The notes: generated by a model not told the origin, from the sequence alone. A stretch of DNA of 64,000 bases from Paraglaciecola sp030730205 (GCF_052119645.1 NZ_JBGQOM010000007.1:124001-188000); one strand, 5' to 3'. Positions 8,723 to 18,281 are shown, counted from the first letter of the stretch. Translations and numbers: made by a program.

Positions 8723-9553
8723 CTACATGGTAGTAGTAGCGTTTGTGCTTTCAAATATTTTATCAGCTGACGCAGCAACAAATCCTTGATACAGCTTGCC
8801 GTTATCCATGGGGTAGCGTTGGGCAAATTCATAAAAACAGCTTGGTACACTCAATTCTGCATCACTGAGCTTAACGGTTATTTTATCTGCCATGGTGGAA
8901 GATTGTGCCAGTAAAACTTCTGGACCCCCTTTAATCTCGCCTCCTGATTGATTCAATACGAACCCCGCTTCGATAAGTTTAGCGTTTAACGCTGCTAGCT
9001 CCGTGAAATGAGAAAGATGGTTAACACTTACCGTGAAGTGGTTAGCTCTAAATCCCCAAACTGACATCCAGGCAGCATATTCTGATTCAGCAACCAAACT
9101 AGCGTAGTCAGCCGCTGATATTTGCCAATGTGCACCTGAATATAAAAAGTCTGGTTTGTCAGCGGCATTATTCGCTACTGAGTCCACTAACGAATAAATG
9201 ATGTGCTGAATATGTTCGGGCATTTCTTCAACTAACAATTCGCTGATGAATACTTTAGGTAGGGTATCATCTGGGTGCTCAAAGTGTTTAGCGACGAGTT
9301 TTTTCTGTTTAAACTCATATTGGCCCTGCTCGGTATAACCTAGCGCTAAAAAGTGCTGAGCCAGTTTATCTAGACTAATTTTGTCAATGTTAAACGTTCG
9401 AAGCGCAATGTGATCATTAATTATCGGCGCTTCGCTACTGCTATGGCTTTTTTCAAAGGTGTTTAACAAAGCATGAATTTTTTCAGCCGAGGGCGTAATA
9501 GCCACATAGTTTTCCCACAAATTAGCGAATAAATCTTTAACCTTGCTATGCAT
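8723..9553 (-). CDS. DUF1338 (HglS/YdcJ-like) putative metal-dependent dioxygenase
   Basis: A 276-residue DUF1338 protein. The longer members YdcJ and HglS are Fe(II)-dependent 2-oxoadipate dioxygenase/decarboxylases with a vicinal-oxygen-chelate-like fold. Candidate metal ligands are His48 in INDHIALR and His172 in ANHFTV, with Glu242 in YEFAQR a possible third. It is much shorter than YdcJ, a known short form. It lies 23 bases downstream of astD in the same orientation, so it is probably the last gene of the arginine succinyltransferase operon. A role in processing a 2-oxo acid from amino-acid breakdown is inference. Confidence 0.8.
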   Translation of the reverse strand: MHSKVKDLFANLWENYVAITPSAEKIHALLNTFEKSHSSSEAPIINDHIALRTFNIDKISLDKLAQHFLALGYTEQGQYEFKQKKLVAKHFEHPDDTLPKVFISELLVEEMPEHIQHIIYSLVDSVANNAADKPDFLYSGAHWQISAADYASLVAESEYAAWMSVWGFRANHFTVSVNHLSHFTELAALNAKLIEAGFVLNQSGGEIKGGPEVLLAQSSTMADKITVKLSDAELSVPSCFYEFAQRYPMDNGKLYQGFVAASADKIFESTNATTTM

Positions 9554-9576
9554 AATAATGAAATCCCAACTGAAAA

Positions 9577-11049
9577 TTAAATATGTAAACCAGGGCTTAA
9601 ACTACTGGGTAAAGCAACCTTGTCCAACTCAACGGATGCCACGGGGTACGCGCAATAATCTGCTGCATAAAATGCGCTAGCGCGGTGATTACCGCTTTCG
9701 CCTATACCACCAAATGGCGCGGCCCCACTTGCACCGGTGATAGGCCGATTCCAATTAACGATACCGGCACGAATACGTTGATAAAAATACTCGTAATCGG
9801 CTTTATCATCAGCCAATAAACCGGCAGATAAACCAAAATTTGTGTTGTTTGCTTCGCTAATGGCAGCCTCAAAGTCACTATATCGAATGACTTTAAGTAA
9901 GGGGCCAAAGTGTTCTTCGTCGGGCAGGCTATCAAGTATTTCAGTTACATCAATAATGCCCGGGGTAACAAAACCTGATTCGGTGTCTGCGTGTGTGAGT
10001 TCAACTAGGCTGACGGCACCCAACGACAGCAATTGTTGTTGTGCTTTACGCATAGAGGCAGCAGCATTACTTGAAATCATCGCCCCCATAAATGGCTGAG
10101 GTTGTGCGTCGTATTGGCCAACTGTTAGGGTTTTAGTTACCGTAATAAGCTTGGCAAGTATGGCATCACCTTGGGCGTTATCAGCCAAAAATAGACGTCG
10201 AGCGCAAGTGCAGCGTTGTCCAGAGGTAATAAACGCTGATTGAATAATATCATGCACGGCCGCGTCAATGTCAGCTACGTCTTTCACCACAAGCGGATTA
10301 TTACCGCCCATTTCTAACGCCAAAATTTTACCCGGGTGACCGGCAAATTGTTCATGCAATATTTTTCCTGTGCGTGAACTACCGGTAAAAAATAAGCCGT
10401 CAAGACCCGGATGGGCCGCTAAGGCTTTACCTGTTTCAACTTCACCTTGCACAAGATTTAATACCCCATTAGGTAAACCGGCTTGTTGCCATAGTTCAAC
10501 CGTTAGTTCTGCGACTAAGGGCGTCAGATCACTGGGTTTAAATACCACGGTATTGCCTGCTAACAACGCGGGCACGATATGACCGTTAGGCAGATGGCCG
10601 GGAAAATTATAGGGGCCAAAAACTGCAACAACGCCATGAGGCTTATGGCGTATAAAGGCCTTGCCCAGTGGCATTGGGTTTTCAGTAACACCGGTGCGTT
10701 GTTGATAAGCTTTTTCAGATAGGGCAATTTTGCCTATCATAGAAGCAACCTCTGTTGCGGTTTCCCACAAGGGTTTACCGGTTTCTTGCGCTATCGCCAG
10801 GGCTAAGGCATCTTTGTTGGTAGCCAGTAACTCGCCAAACTTTTTAACAATGGTCACACGAGCCTCAAAACTGAGTTGGCTCCAGCCAATAAACGCGGCT
10901 CGAGCTGATGTTACTGCCAACTCAACTTGTTGTTTATCTGCACTGACGGCCTGCCAAATAACGGTTTTTTTTGCAGGATCGACAGATTGGATTGGATGAC
11001 CTTGGCCTGCAAGCCACTGTCCATCGATAAAATGGGTATGGTTATTCAT
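9577..11049 (-). CDS. astD: AstD succinylglutamate-semialdehyde dehydrogenase
   Basis: A 490-residue NAD-dependent aldehyde dehydrogenase that oxidises N-succinylglutamate 5-semialdehyde to N-succinylglutamate (fourth step of the AST arginine pathway). The catalytic Cys280 is in SGQRCTCARR and the general base Glu246 in LEMGGN. The NAD-loop signature FTGSSRTG is at 221-228. Length and motifs are typical of AstD. Its ATG lies two bases after the astA stop, so it is translated in the same operon as astC-astA. Confidence 0.95.
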   Translation of the reverse strand: MNNHTHFIDGQWLAGQGHPIQSVDPAKKTVIWQAVSADKQQVELAVTSARAAFIGWSQLSFEARVTIVKKFGELLATNKDALALAIAQETGKPLWETATEVASMIGKIALSEKAYQQRTGVTENPMPLGKAFIRHKPHGVVAVFGPYNFPGHLPNGHIVPALLAGNTVVFKPSDLTPLVAELTVELWQQAGLPNGVLNLVQGEVETGKALAAHPGLDGLFFTGSSRTGKILHEQFAGHPGKILALEMGGNNPLVVKDVADIDAAVHDIIQSAFITSGQRCTCARRLFLADNAQGDAILAKLITVTKTLTVGQYDAQPQPFMGAMISSNAAASMRKAQQQLLSLGAVSLVELTHADTESGFVTPGIIDVTEILDSLPDEEHFGPLLKVIRYSDFEAAISEANNTNFGLSAGLLADDKADYEYFYQRIRAGIVNWNRPITGASGAAPFGGIGESGNHRASAFYAADYCAYPVASVELDKVALPSSLSPGLHI

Positions 11050-11051
11050 TA

Positions 11052-12086
11052 TTATGTCCTGAATGTGGTTGGGGCGAAGCGGATTTGTTGGCCATTTTCT
11101 AAACCAAGCGCATCAGCTGCCGCTTGATTGATGAACACAATCTCATGCTCTTCATCAATACTGAGTCGTGTACATACACCTCTAAAATCGGCAACTTTGG
11201 TATTAATCGCGAAATACTCCCGGCCTTGAGTGGCTAATTTATCATTAATTTTAATGGCCATCTTGCAACTAGTTTGTGCTGTGCGTATGTGCTTTAAATT
11301 AGCTTCAACAGTAGGGCCTGCATCAAAAATATCCACGTAACCTCGACAGATAAACCCTTCTTTTTCAAGCATCTGCAGGGCAGGTTTGGTTTTTTCATGC
11401 ACTTTACCGATAACGGCTTGCGCCTGTTTACTCAGTAAGCTTACGTAGATGGGATACTTGGGCATTAATTCAGCGATAAATTGCTTTTGACCAATTCCGG
11501 TAAGGTAGTCAGCGGTAGGAAAGTCCATTGAGAAAAAGTGCTCTTCAAGCCACTGCCAAAAAGGCGACTGGCCATTTTCATCACTGATGCCACGCATTTC
11601 GGCGATCACGGTATCAGAGAAACGCTGTGCGTGTTCCATCATGAATAAAAAGCGAAATTTAGACAGTAGTCTGCCGTTACTACCTTCGCGGGCTGACTGA
11701 CGTAAAAACAGGGTGCATATTTCAGATACACCGGTGTAGTCATTACACAAGGTCAAAATATCGACCGTGTTGTAAATGTTCAGCTCGCGAGACGCATGAA
11801 CCACTTTGCTCAAATGATAGTGATAAAAGGCATCATCTAAACCTACGGTTGACGCAATTGCACTTGTTCCAACCACTTCTTCAGTGTCTGTTTCTTCCAT
11901 TACAAACAAGTAACTTTCGTCGCAAGGCTCATTGATGTCTTTGGCAAATGAGAGTTGCGACTGTTCAATTTTACGCTTTAACAGCGCTTCATTGACTGGT
12001 AATGAGGTGAACCCTATTCCAGACTCATTGGCAATATCAAACAATGCATCATAGTCACTGCTTTTGATTGGACGAATAACTTTCAT
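11052..12086 (-). CDS. astA: AstA arginine N-succinyltransferase
   Basis: A 344-residue GNAT-like enzyme that transfers succinyl from succinyl-CoA to arginine, the first step of the AST pathway. N-terminal features such as VIRPIKSSDYDAL (3-15) and the central block SREGSNGRLLSKFRF are typical of AstA. Length matches the family. It is 25 bases after astC and 2 bases before astD. The hydrolases AstB and AstE needed for a complete pathway are not in the window. Confidence 0.95.
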   Translation of the reverse strand: MKVIRPIKSSDYDALFDIANESGIGFTSLPVNEALLKRKIEQSQLSFAKDINEPCDESYLFVMEETDTEEVVGTSAIASTVGLDDAFYHYHLSKVVHASRELNIYNTVDILTLCNDYTGVSEICTLFLRQSAREGSNGRLLSKFRFLFMMEHAQRFSDTVIAEMRGISDENGQSPFWQWLEEHFFSMDFPTADYLTGIGQKQFIAELMPKYPIYVSLLSKQAQAVIGKVHEKTKPALQMLEKEGFICRGYVDIFDAGPTVEANLKHIRTAQTSCKMAIKINDKLATQGREYFAINTKVADFRGVCTRLSIDEEHEIVFINQAAADALGLENGQQIRFAPTTFRT

Positions 12087-12111
12087 GTTCGCTTACTCAC
12101 TTCATTGTTAC

Positions 12112-13317
12112 TTAAGCATTAACAACTTTCGCGACAGCACGTTCGAATCGAGCTAAGCCTTCTTTGATGTCTTCATCTGGGATAATTAAAGAAGGTGCAA
12201 AACGAATAACATTAGCACCTGCAATTAAGCACATTAGCTGTTCATCAGCAGCGGCAACAAGAAAGTCTCGTGAACGACCTGCATATTTTTCATTTAATGC
12301 GCAACCAAGCAGTAAACCTTGGCCACGAACTTCAGTGAAACAAGCGTATTTTTGGTTGATAATTTCAAGGCCTTGACGGAATATGTGTTCTTTGTGTTTT
12401 ACACCGTTAAGTACTTCCGGCGTATTAACCACGTCAAGCACCCGTTCAGCTACTGCACAGGCCAAGGGGTTTCCACCATAGGTGCTGCCATGCGTACCTA
12501 CTTTGAGATGCTCGGCAATACGAGCAGTGGTGAGCATCGCACCAATGGGAAAACCACCACCCAAGGCTTTAGCTGTGGTTAGAATATCCGGTTCGATACC
12601 CAAGCCCATATACGCATAAAGTTCGCCAGTACGACCTACACCAGATTGCACTTCGTCATATATCAACAAGGCGTGATACTTTTCACATAAGGCTTTGACA
12701 CCTTTAGCAAACTCGTCAGATGGGCTGATAATACCGCCTTCGCCTTGTAAGGGCTCCATCATGACTGCACAGGTATTGTCTGACATTAAGGCTTCAAGCG
12801 CCGCTAAGTCATTGTAATCGACATGATCAATGCCACCGGGTTTTGGTCCAAAACCATCTGAATAGGCCGCTTGGCCGCCCACTGTAACAGTAAAAAATGT
12901 ACGGCCGTGAAAACCTTGTTTAAACGCGATGATTTGTTGTTTGTGTTCACCATAAACATCAAGGGCATACCGACGAGCTAACTTTAACGCGGCTTCGTTG
13001 GCTTCTGCGCCTGAGTTGGCGAAGTAAACTCGCTCAGCAAAGGTGGCATCAGTGAGTTTTTTGGCTAACCGTAAGGCTGGCTCGTTAGTCAATACGTTGC
13101 TTAGGTGCCACAACTTATTGCCTTGTTCAGTCAGCGCGGCAACTAATTCTGGATGACAATGACCCAAGGCATTTACTGCAATACCGCCAGCAAAATCAAT
13201 ATACTCTTTGCCTTCTTGATCCCACACTCGAGAGCCAAGCCCTTTGACTGGGATCATTGCTGCTGGATTGTAGTTGGGTACCATCACTTCATTAAATAAA
13301 TCGCGTGTGACATTCAT
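12112..13317 (-). CDS. astC: AstC/ArgD acetylornithine/succinylornithine aminotransferase
   Basis: A 401-residue class III PLP aminotransferase. The PLP lysine is Lys250 in TTAKALGGG, preceded by Asp221 in IYDEVQSGVG. It converts N-succinylornithine (AST catabolism) and/or N-acetylornithine (arginine synthesis). The symbol astC is chosen because astA and astD follow directly, but many relatives carry one enzyme serving both roles, often named argD. It is the first gene of the operon; a degenerate ARG-box-like sequence lies about 140 bases upstream. Confidence 0.92.
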   Translation of the reverse strand: MNVTRDLFNEVMVPNYNPAAMIPVKGLGSRVWDQEGKEYIDFAGGIAVNALGHCHPELVAALTEQGNKLWHLSNVLTNEPALRLAKKLTDATFAERVYFANSGAEANEAALKLARRYALDVYGEHKQQIIAFKQGFHGRTFFTVTVGGQAAYSDGFGPKPGGIDHVDYNDLAALEALMSDNTCAVMMEPLQGEGGIISPSDEFAKGVKALCEKYHALLIYDEVQSGVGRTGELYAYMGLGIEPDILTTAKALGGGFPIGAMLTTARIAEHLKVGTHGSTYGGNPLACAVAERVLDVVNTPEVLNGVKHKEHIFRQGLEIINQKYACFTEVRGQGLLLGCALNEKYAGRSRDFLVAAADEQLMCLIAGANVIRFAPSLIIPDEDIKEGLARFERAVAKVVNA

Positions 13318-13452
13318 AGTGCTACCTTTAAAATTGCGGCCAATTGGCTAAAAAAAGTGCTGTAGTATTACAGGAAAAACAACGCTTGTCTGCACCTCAG
13401 CAAAGACCAAATCCTTATATTTAAAGGCTTTCATGTAATTTTGCACTAATAG

Positions 13453-13466
13453 TGAATAACTATTTA
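13453..13466 (-). promoter_or_regulatory. Candidate ArgR box upstream of astC
   Basis: TGAAT-N4-ATTTA differs by one base from the half-sites TGAAT and ATTCA of the ARG-box consensus. An overlapping dyad, CACTA and TAGTG, spans 13445-13455. ArgR control of arginine genes is established in gammaproteobacteria. A clear second box 21 bases away is missing, so the call is tentative. Confidence 0.35.
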
Positions 13467-13576
13467 ATAAGCTGCATAGAATGTCTGACATTTGCCATTA
13501 GCTAAGCCCGATTCGTTAAGTGAATCAGCGCTTTGGTAATAAAATTGAAGGGGATGAATGATTATGCTGAAAAAAA

Positions 13577-14740
13577 TTATTTATTTAATACGACTAAATT
13601 CAAGGTTCTGATGTCGGTTGTTTTTAATAATGCCAGCGCGCCTTTGGGTAAGCCGAGGCTGGCTACGTAGGTCTTAGCTTCATCAACGTTAATTAAACTG
13701 TTCATTTTAAGTAAGCGATAACGACTGTAGCCCATCGCTTGTGTGAGTATGAGTGCCAATGGCGTGATTTCCGCTAAAGGCGCGTTATTCGCGACTTCTT
13801 GCATGGCGTCAGCAATGAAAATCCGTTTTAAATCCATCATCTTAATTAGATCAGCACTAACTGCTAAAGCATACTTATCAATTAACTGATTTAAAAATTC
13901 GCCAGATGGTTCTAGACGAGAGATGGCATTGTGTTGCTCATGTAGCTGCTGGTTTTGTGCATCCACAAGAGCTTCTCTTTGTACAGTATCGAATAGTCTA
14001 AAGTAGAGTCTTACCACAACAATAGTACCGATAACGTGTAACATTCCTAAACTGAAGGCATTGTCTTCATTGACGTCATACAGTGGGGCGAGCCTTTTAG
14101 CACTTAGTGCTGTTGCTAAGGCCTCCTCCCAAATTCTATTTTTGATTTTTGGATAGGGATCCGTGATCTGTGGTAACCAGCGACGTATGGCTAAGGACAA
14201 CACCACAGGATTTAAGTTTTCGATACCGAACATATTTAATGCCACACGCAAGCTATCGATTAAAATCGTTTTACCTTTGCTATCTGTGCGGCGGTATTTA
14301 GGTTGATTAGCTACTTTCAGTAATTCTTGATAAAACCAGGGAATTTGACCGGCCAAGGTTTCTACCCGAGAAATCGTAGCGGCTTTTGCACTGAGAAAGT
14401 CTAAGAGCTCGGGTATTGACGCATCAACGCCCACTATTTTTTGATACAGATTTTCAGTGTTCTTTAATTCTTCTACCAGCCGCTGTTCAATTTTAAGGTT
14501 CAGACGATCTAAATTTTCTTTTAAAAAATTGAGTGTTTGTTTTTGATTGAGATCTTTTTCTCGGATAGCTTGCTTTTCAACTCTTAATAAACTTCGCGCT
14601 GTCTTACTTTGCTCAATTTCGATAACACTTAAAGTCGGTTTGTCTATATTGAGTAAACTTGCTTGCGCTGCCTTAACATCTAAAAAAAGCATGTGGTATC
14701 GTTGGTTTACTAGCGCTTGTATGCTGGTGGAGTCAGTCAT
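13577..14740 (-). CDS. HDOD-domain regulatory protein
   Basis: A 387-residue cytosolic protein. The N-terminal ~110 residues are helical and charged (probable coiled coil, about 60-105). Residues about 115-330 form an HDOD domain, an HD-like fold lacking the phosphohydrolase His-Asp residues; the block VALNMFGIENLNPVVLS is characteristic. HDOD proteins usually act in signalling, often with cyclic-di-GMP or phosphorelay partners, but no such partner is adjacent. It sits alone between astC and pabA. The specific role is unknown. Confidence 0.72.
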   Translation of the reverse strand: MTDSTSIQALVNQRYHMLFLDVKAAQASLLNIDKPTLSVIEIEQSKTARSLLRVEKQAIREKDLNQKQTLNFLKENLDRLNLKIEQRLVEELKNTENLYQKIVGVDASIPELLDFLSAKAATISRVETLAGQIPWFYQELLKVANQPKYRRTDSKGKTILIDSLRVALNMFGIENLNPVVLSLAIRRWLPQITDPYPKIKNRIWEEALATALSAKRLAPLYDVNEDNAFSLGMLHVIGTIVVVRLYFRLFDTVQREALVDAQNQQLHEQHNAISRLEPSGEFLNQLIDKYALAVSADLIKMMDLKRIFIADAMQEVANNAPLAEITPLALILTQAMGYSRYRLLKMNSLINVDEAKTYVASLGLPKGALALLKTTDIRTLNLVVLNK

Positions 14741-14827
14741 TTTATTGTTATTTTTTTACTGGTAAATGTTAGGGTTTATGTCTGTAAATTTTTTGTTACT
14801 AGGCATTGTGCTAGAAAAAAGCACCAA

Positions 14828-15421
14828 CTAAAAGCTTTTAGTGGCACTGAATGCCAGAAAATTCGCTAAAATTTCATGACCAAATTCAGTCAGCAAGGAT
14901 TCTGGGTGAAATTGCACACCCGCTAGGGGCATAGACCGGTGTTCAATCGCCATCACTTCTTGCAGATTAGCCTGTTCTTCGCACCACGCACTTACCGCAA
15001 ATTCTTGGCTAATGCTGGCCTGATCTAGGATCAGTGAATGGTAGCGTGTGGCCGTAAACGTGGTAGGAATCCCCTTAAACATGGGACTGTTACCATGCTG
15101 AACCAGCGAAGTTTTACCGTGTTTAATATTTTGCGCGCGAGTGACATGGCAGCCAAATACTTGACCAATGGCTTGATGCCCTAAACACACCCCCAACAGA
15201 GGTATTTTGCCGGCAAATTGCTCAATTGCTGTTAGGCTAATTCCGGCTTCATCAGGGGTGCACGGCCCGGGAGAAATAACTAAATAGTTGGGATTTAATT
15301 TCGCGATATCTGAACAGCTTATTTCGTCGTTTCGTACAACCGTCACATGTTGCCCTAACTCAACAAAGTAACGGGCTAGGTTATGCGTAAACGAATCATA
15401 GTTATCGATTAACAGTAGCAT
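14828..15421 (-). CDS. pabA: PabA/TrpG glutamine amidotransferase
   Basis: A 197-residue class I glutamine amidotransferase that supplies ammonia to chorismate for p-aminobenzoate (folate) and possibly anthranilate. The triad is Cys79 in LGVCLGHQ, with His172 and Glu174 in FHPES. It stands alone, with no trpE or other trp genes nearby. Proximity to astC/argD recalls the pabA-argD region of E. coli and supports PabA, possibly shared with anthranilate synthase. A perfect 16-base palindrome at 14827-14842 overlaps its stop codon. Confidence 0.88.
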   Translation of the reverse strand: MLLLIDNYDSFTHNLARYFVELGQHVTVVRNDEISCSDIAKLNPNYLVISPGPCTPDEAGISLTAIEQFAGKIPLLGVCLGHQAIGQVFGCHVTRAQNIKHGKTSLVQHGNSPMFKGIPTTFTATRYHSLILDQASISQEFAVSAWCEEQANLQEVMAIEHRSMPLAGVQFHPESLLTEFGHEILANFLAFSATKSF

Positions 15422-15521
15422 TGCTAAGTGGCCCTAGTGCATGTCAATGAAAGCCTTGAATACCCCCCCAAGCAAAAAAGATGAGTTCTTACTTGGGCGG
15501 CAGCCATTACATTAAGAGTAT

Positions 15522-16529
15522 TTAGTAAGGACGGGCAACAAACCCCACTGCTTCATATACTTTTGCCAAGGTTGTTGCTGCCTTTTCACGGGCTTTTTCA
15601 GCGCCAATGCGCATGATTCGATCCAGCTCTGTGCGGTCATCCCGCAAAGCAGCGTAACGTTGTTGAATTGGCTCTAATAGAGCGACGACTGCATCAGCAA
15701 CGTCGGTTTTTAAATGACCGTACATTTTCCCTTCATACTCTGGTACAAGCGAATCAATAGAGCGGTTGCTCGCACAAGACAGCAAACTAAGTAGATTGGA
15801 TACCCCAGGCTTTTCTGCTACGTCAAAGTAAATACGAGCTTGTTCATCAGAGTCAGTCATGGCGCGTTTAATTTTTTTACTGATGACTTTAGGCGCTTCC
15901 AATAAACCCACAAAGTTGTTGGGATTATCATCTGATTTTGACATTTTTTTGGTTGGCTCTTGTAAGCTCATTACTCGAGCACCAAATTCAGGAATATAAG
16001 GATCAGGGATAGTAAAGATGTCACCGTGAACATTGTTAAAACGAGTCGCGATATCACGCGTCAGCTCTAAGTGTTGTTTTTGGTCTTCGCCCACAGGTAC
16101 AACATTGGCTTGATAGAGCAGAATGTCTGCAGCCATTAAGGCGGGATAACTATAAAGCCCAACGTTAATATTACTGATATTTTTTGCTGATTTATCTTTG
16201 AACTGGGTCATGCGATTTAGCTCACCCATTTGCGCATAACAGTTCATTATCCAAGCGAGCTGAGAATGCTCTGGTACATGTGACTGGATAAAAATACTGC
16301 TTTTAGCGGGGTCGATACCACAAGCTATATATAAGGCTAAGCCATCTAAACAGGCTTTGTGCAGTTCTTTAGGCTCTTGTCTAACCGTGATCGCATGCTG
16401 ATCGACTAACATGTATAAACATTCATTATCGTCCTGCATGCCAACCCATTGGCGCAATGCACCAATGTAATTACCAATAGATAGTTGTCCGGATGGCTGG
16501 CAGCCGCTAAGTACAATAGGTTTTGTCAT
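15522..16529 (-). CDS. trpS: Tryptophanyl-tRNA synthetase
   Basis: A 335-residue class I aminoacyl-tRNA synthetase, one residue longer than E. coli TrpS. The HIGH-like motif is SIGN in SGQLSIGNYIGALR (13-26) and the KMSKS loop is at 195-199. It charges tRNA-Trp in the cytoplasm. It lies 30 bases after rpe on the same strand. In E. coli gph separates rpe and trpS; here it is absent. Confidence 0.97.
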   Translation of the reverse strand: MTKPIVLSGCQPSGQLSIGNYIGALRQWVGMQDDNECLYMLVDQHAITVRQEPKELHKACLDGLALYIACGIDPAKSSIFIQSHVPEHSQLAWIMNCYAQMGELNRMTQFKDKSAKNISNINVGLYSYPALMAADILLYQANVVPVGEDQKQHLELTRDIATRFNNVHGDIFTIPDPYIPEFGARVMSLQEPTKKMSKSDDNPNNFVGLLEAPKVISKKIKRAMTDSDEQARIYFDVAEKPGVSNLLSLLSCASNRSIDSLVPEYEGKMYGHLKTDVADAVVALLEPIQQRYAALRDDRTELDRIMRIGAEKAREKAATTLAKVYEAVGFVARPY

Positions 16530-16559
16530 GATAGTTGTGTCTACAATAGTTGGTGATAA

Positions 16560-17243
16560 TTAACAAAAATGTGGTTTTGCCAAGGATAACTCATGGCGCA
16601 TGGCATCGATGACCTGCTGATAATTTGGTTGGTTAAAAATAGCAGATCCCGCAACAAACATGTCGGCTCCTGCCTCAGCAATGCTGCGGATATTATCGAC
16701 TTTTACGCCACCGTCAATTTCTAATCTGATGTCAAAACCCGATTGTACAATCATTTGTTTGATTTGCCTTAATTTAACCAAACTATGTGGGATAAATTGC
16801 TGGCCTCCAAATCCAGGGTTTACCGACATCAACAGTATGTGATGTAACTTATGCATGACATCATCTAGATAATTTAAAGGGGTCGCTGGATTAATTACTA
16901 AACCGGGCTTGCAGCCTGAATCAATAATTAACTGGATACTACGATCAAGATGTTTTGATGCCTCGGGATGAAAACTGATTAAATTAGCCCCTGCTTTAGC
17001 AAAACCTTCTATTAAGTCATCAACGGGCTGCACCATCAAATGCACATCGATTTGGGCTGTGATCCCATAGTCTCTGAGGGCCTTACACATCATCGGTCCG
17101 AACGTCAGATTAGGCACATAGTGATTATCCATTACGTCGAAATGGATTACATCTGCACCTGCTGCAAGTACAGAGTCGACTTCTTGGCCTAACCTGGCCA
17201 AATCAGCAGATAAAATTGAAGGAGCAATCAAATAGTCTTGCAT
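16560..17243 (-). CDS. rpe: Ribulose-phosphate 3-epimerase
   Basis: A 227-residue TIM-barrel epimerase interconverting ribulose 5-phosphate and xylulose 5-phosphate. Metal and catalytic residues are visible in HFDVMDNHYVPN (His and Asp), DVHLMV and EIDGGV. The ATG at 17243 gives the typical start MQDYLIAPSILSAD; an upstream in-frame TTG at 17258 would add five residues and is less likely. Co-directional with trpS. Length matches the family. Confidence 0.95.
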   Translation of the reverse strand: MQDYLIAPSILSADLARLGQEVDSVLAAGADVIHFDVMDNHYVPNLTFGPMMCKALRDYGITAQIDVHLMVQPVDDLIEGFAKAGANLISFHPEASKHLDRSIQLIIDSGCKPGLVINPATPLNYLDDVMHKLHHILLMSVNPGFGGQQFIPHSLVKLRQIKQMIVQSGFDIRLEIDGGVKVDNIRSIAEAGADMFVAGSAIFNQPNYQQVIDAMRHELSLAKPHFC

Positions 17244-17311
17244 GCTTTGTCTCGTCAAATCTAAAACCCCTACTTTACAGAAAAAACGCCTATTTACCTA
17301 GACTCAAGGAT

Positions 17312-17480
17312 TGCACCATCAAGGCCCTTATGTTGCAAATTGGTGCAAAGAAGGCGCATTTGTTTAGGCTAAAATCTGGCCAAAATAAAAAAGTAAAATA
17401 AATTATCGATATAAATCAGTAGTTTACTTTGTTTTTTTTATTAAGCCTAGATCAACTATTTTTAGGCATTAGATTTGCGT
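17312..17480 (+). promoter_or_regulatory. Candidate sigma-54 promoter with two NtrC-like sites
   Basis: This occupies the 307-base gap upstream of the TorF porin. A GG-N10-GC element (GG 17465-17466, GC 17477-17478; AGGCA...TTTGC) resembles a -24/-12 sigma-54 promoter. About 150-170 bases upstream are two sequences each containing one perfect half of the NtrC dyad TGCACCA-N3-TGGTGCA: TGCACCA at 17312-17318 and TGGTGCA at 17341-17347. No 5' gene is present in the gap. It is plausible because TorF-family porins often sit near amtB/glnK in other genomes (from memory). Confidence 0.4.
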
Positions 17481-17565
17481 TACAAGTGAAATAAAAATAC
17501 AAAAATAACGACAGAATCAGAAGTTAACACACTGAAAGTATTATAAATAAAACTGGAGTACACAC

Positions 17566-18249
17566 ATGAAAACTTTAAAACTAAGCGTTATCGCTGCCTC
17601 TCTACTAGCTGCATCAGGATTCAGTCAGTTTGCTTCTGCTGAAGTGAGTGCTAACTTTGGCGCGACAAGCAACTACTTATGGCGTGGTGTTACGCAAAGC
17701 GGAAATGCTCCTTCAGTATCTGGTGGCCTAGATTATTCAAACGAAAGTGGCGTATATGCGGGTACTTGGGTCGGGTCTATCGATTGGAGTGATGAGACGT
17801 CTGATACCAAAGGCGCTGAAGTCGATCTCTACATGGGTTACGGTGGCGAGTCAGGTGATTTCGGTTACGATGTAGGTTACATCTACTATTACTACCCAGC
17901 AACGGGTTATGAAGATAGTAATTTTGGCGAACTTTATTTCAATGGTAGTTTTGGTGCCTTTGGCTTTGGTGTTGCTTATACTATTAACAGTGAAGCTGAC
18001 AATGATGCCCCTTTCGGTACTGGTGACCTATATTACAACGTGAGCTATGGTTTTGACTTACCTAATGAGTTTGGCTTGGGTTTAACTTATGGTTATTACG
18101 ACTTTGACACCCCTACTAGTGAATCAGATTATGGTCATTTTCAAATTGACCTAGCCAAAGGTGACTTCACTTTCTCTGTATCAAAAGCGGATAAAGAATC
18201 TGGCAGTGATGACACTAACTTTGTAGTAAGTTGGGGCACGAGCTTCTAA
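17566..18249 (+). CDS. TorF-family putative porin (Gcw_chp, TIGR02001)
   Basis: A 227-residue outer-membrane beta-barrel. The signal peptide is about 1-25 (ends FASA), followed by the diagnostic SNYLWRGVTQSG block (36-47) and alternating aromatic/glycine strands to a terminal Phe (WGTSF). A CTGGAG ribosome site precedes the ATG. The substrate is unknown; the family name comes from genomic association. It is single, ended by a strong terminator, and preceded by the candidate sigma-54 region. Confidence 0.87.
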   Translation: MKTLKLSVIAASLLAASGFSQFASAEVSANFGATSNYLWRGVTQSGNAPSVSGGLDYSNESGVYAGTWVGSIDWSDETSDTKGAEVDLYMGYGGESGDFGYDVGYIYYYYPATGYEDSNFGELYFNGSFGAFGFGVAYTINSEADNDAPFGTGDLYYNVSYGFDLPNEFGLGLTYGYYDFDTPTSESDYGHFQIDLAKGDFTFSVSKADKESGSDDTNFVVSWGTSF

Positions 18250-18281
18250 TTATTGATTTAACCAATTTGGCTTAATCAGAA

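Noticed and set aside
14827..14842. Perfect 16-base palindrome across the pabA stop
   Set aside because: It is AT-rich with no T-tract beyond and is explained by chance at a stop codon, so it is not called a terminator.
15422..15521. CCCAAG/CTTGGG hairpin after trpS
   Set aside because: A wide loop and no T-tract after the stem; it lies downstream of trpS, so it is not a trp attenuator.
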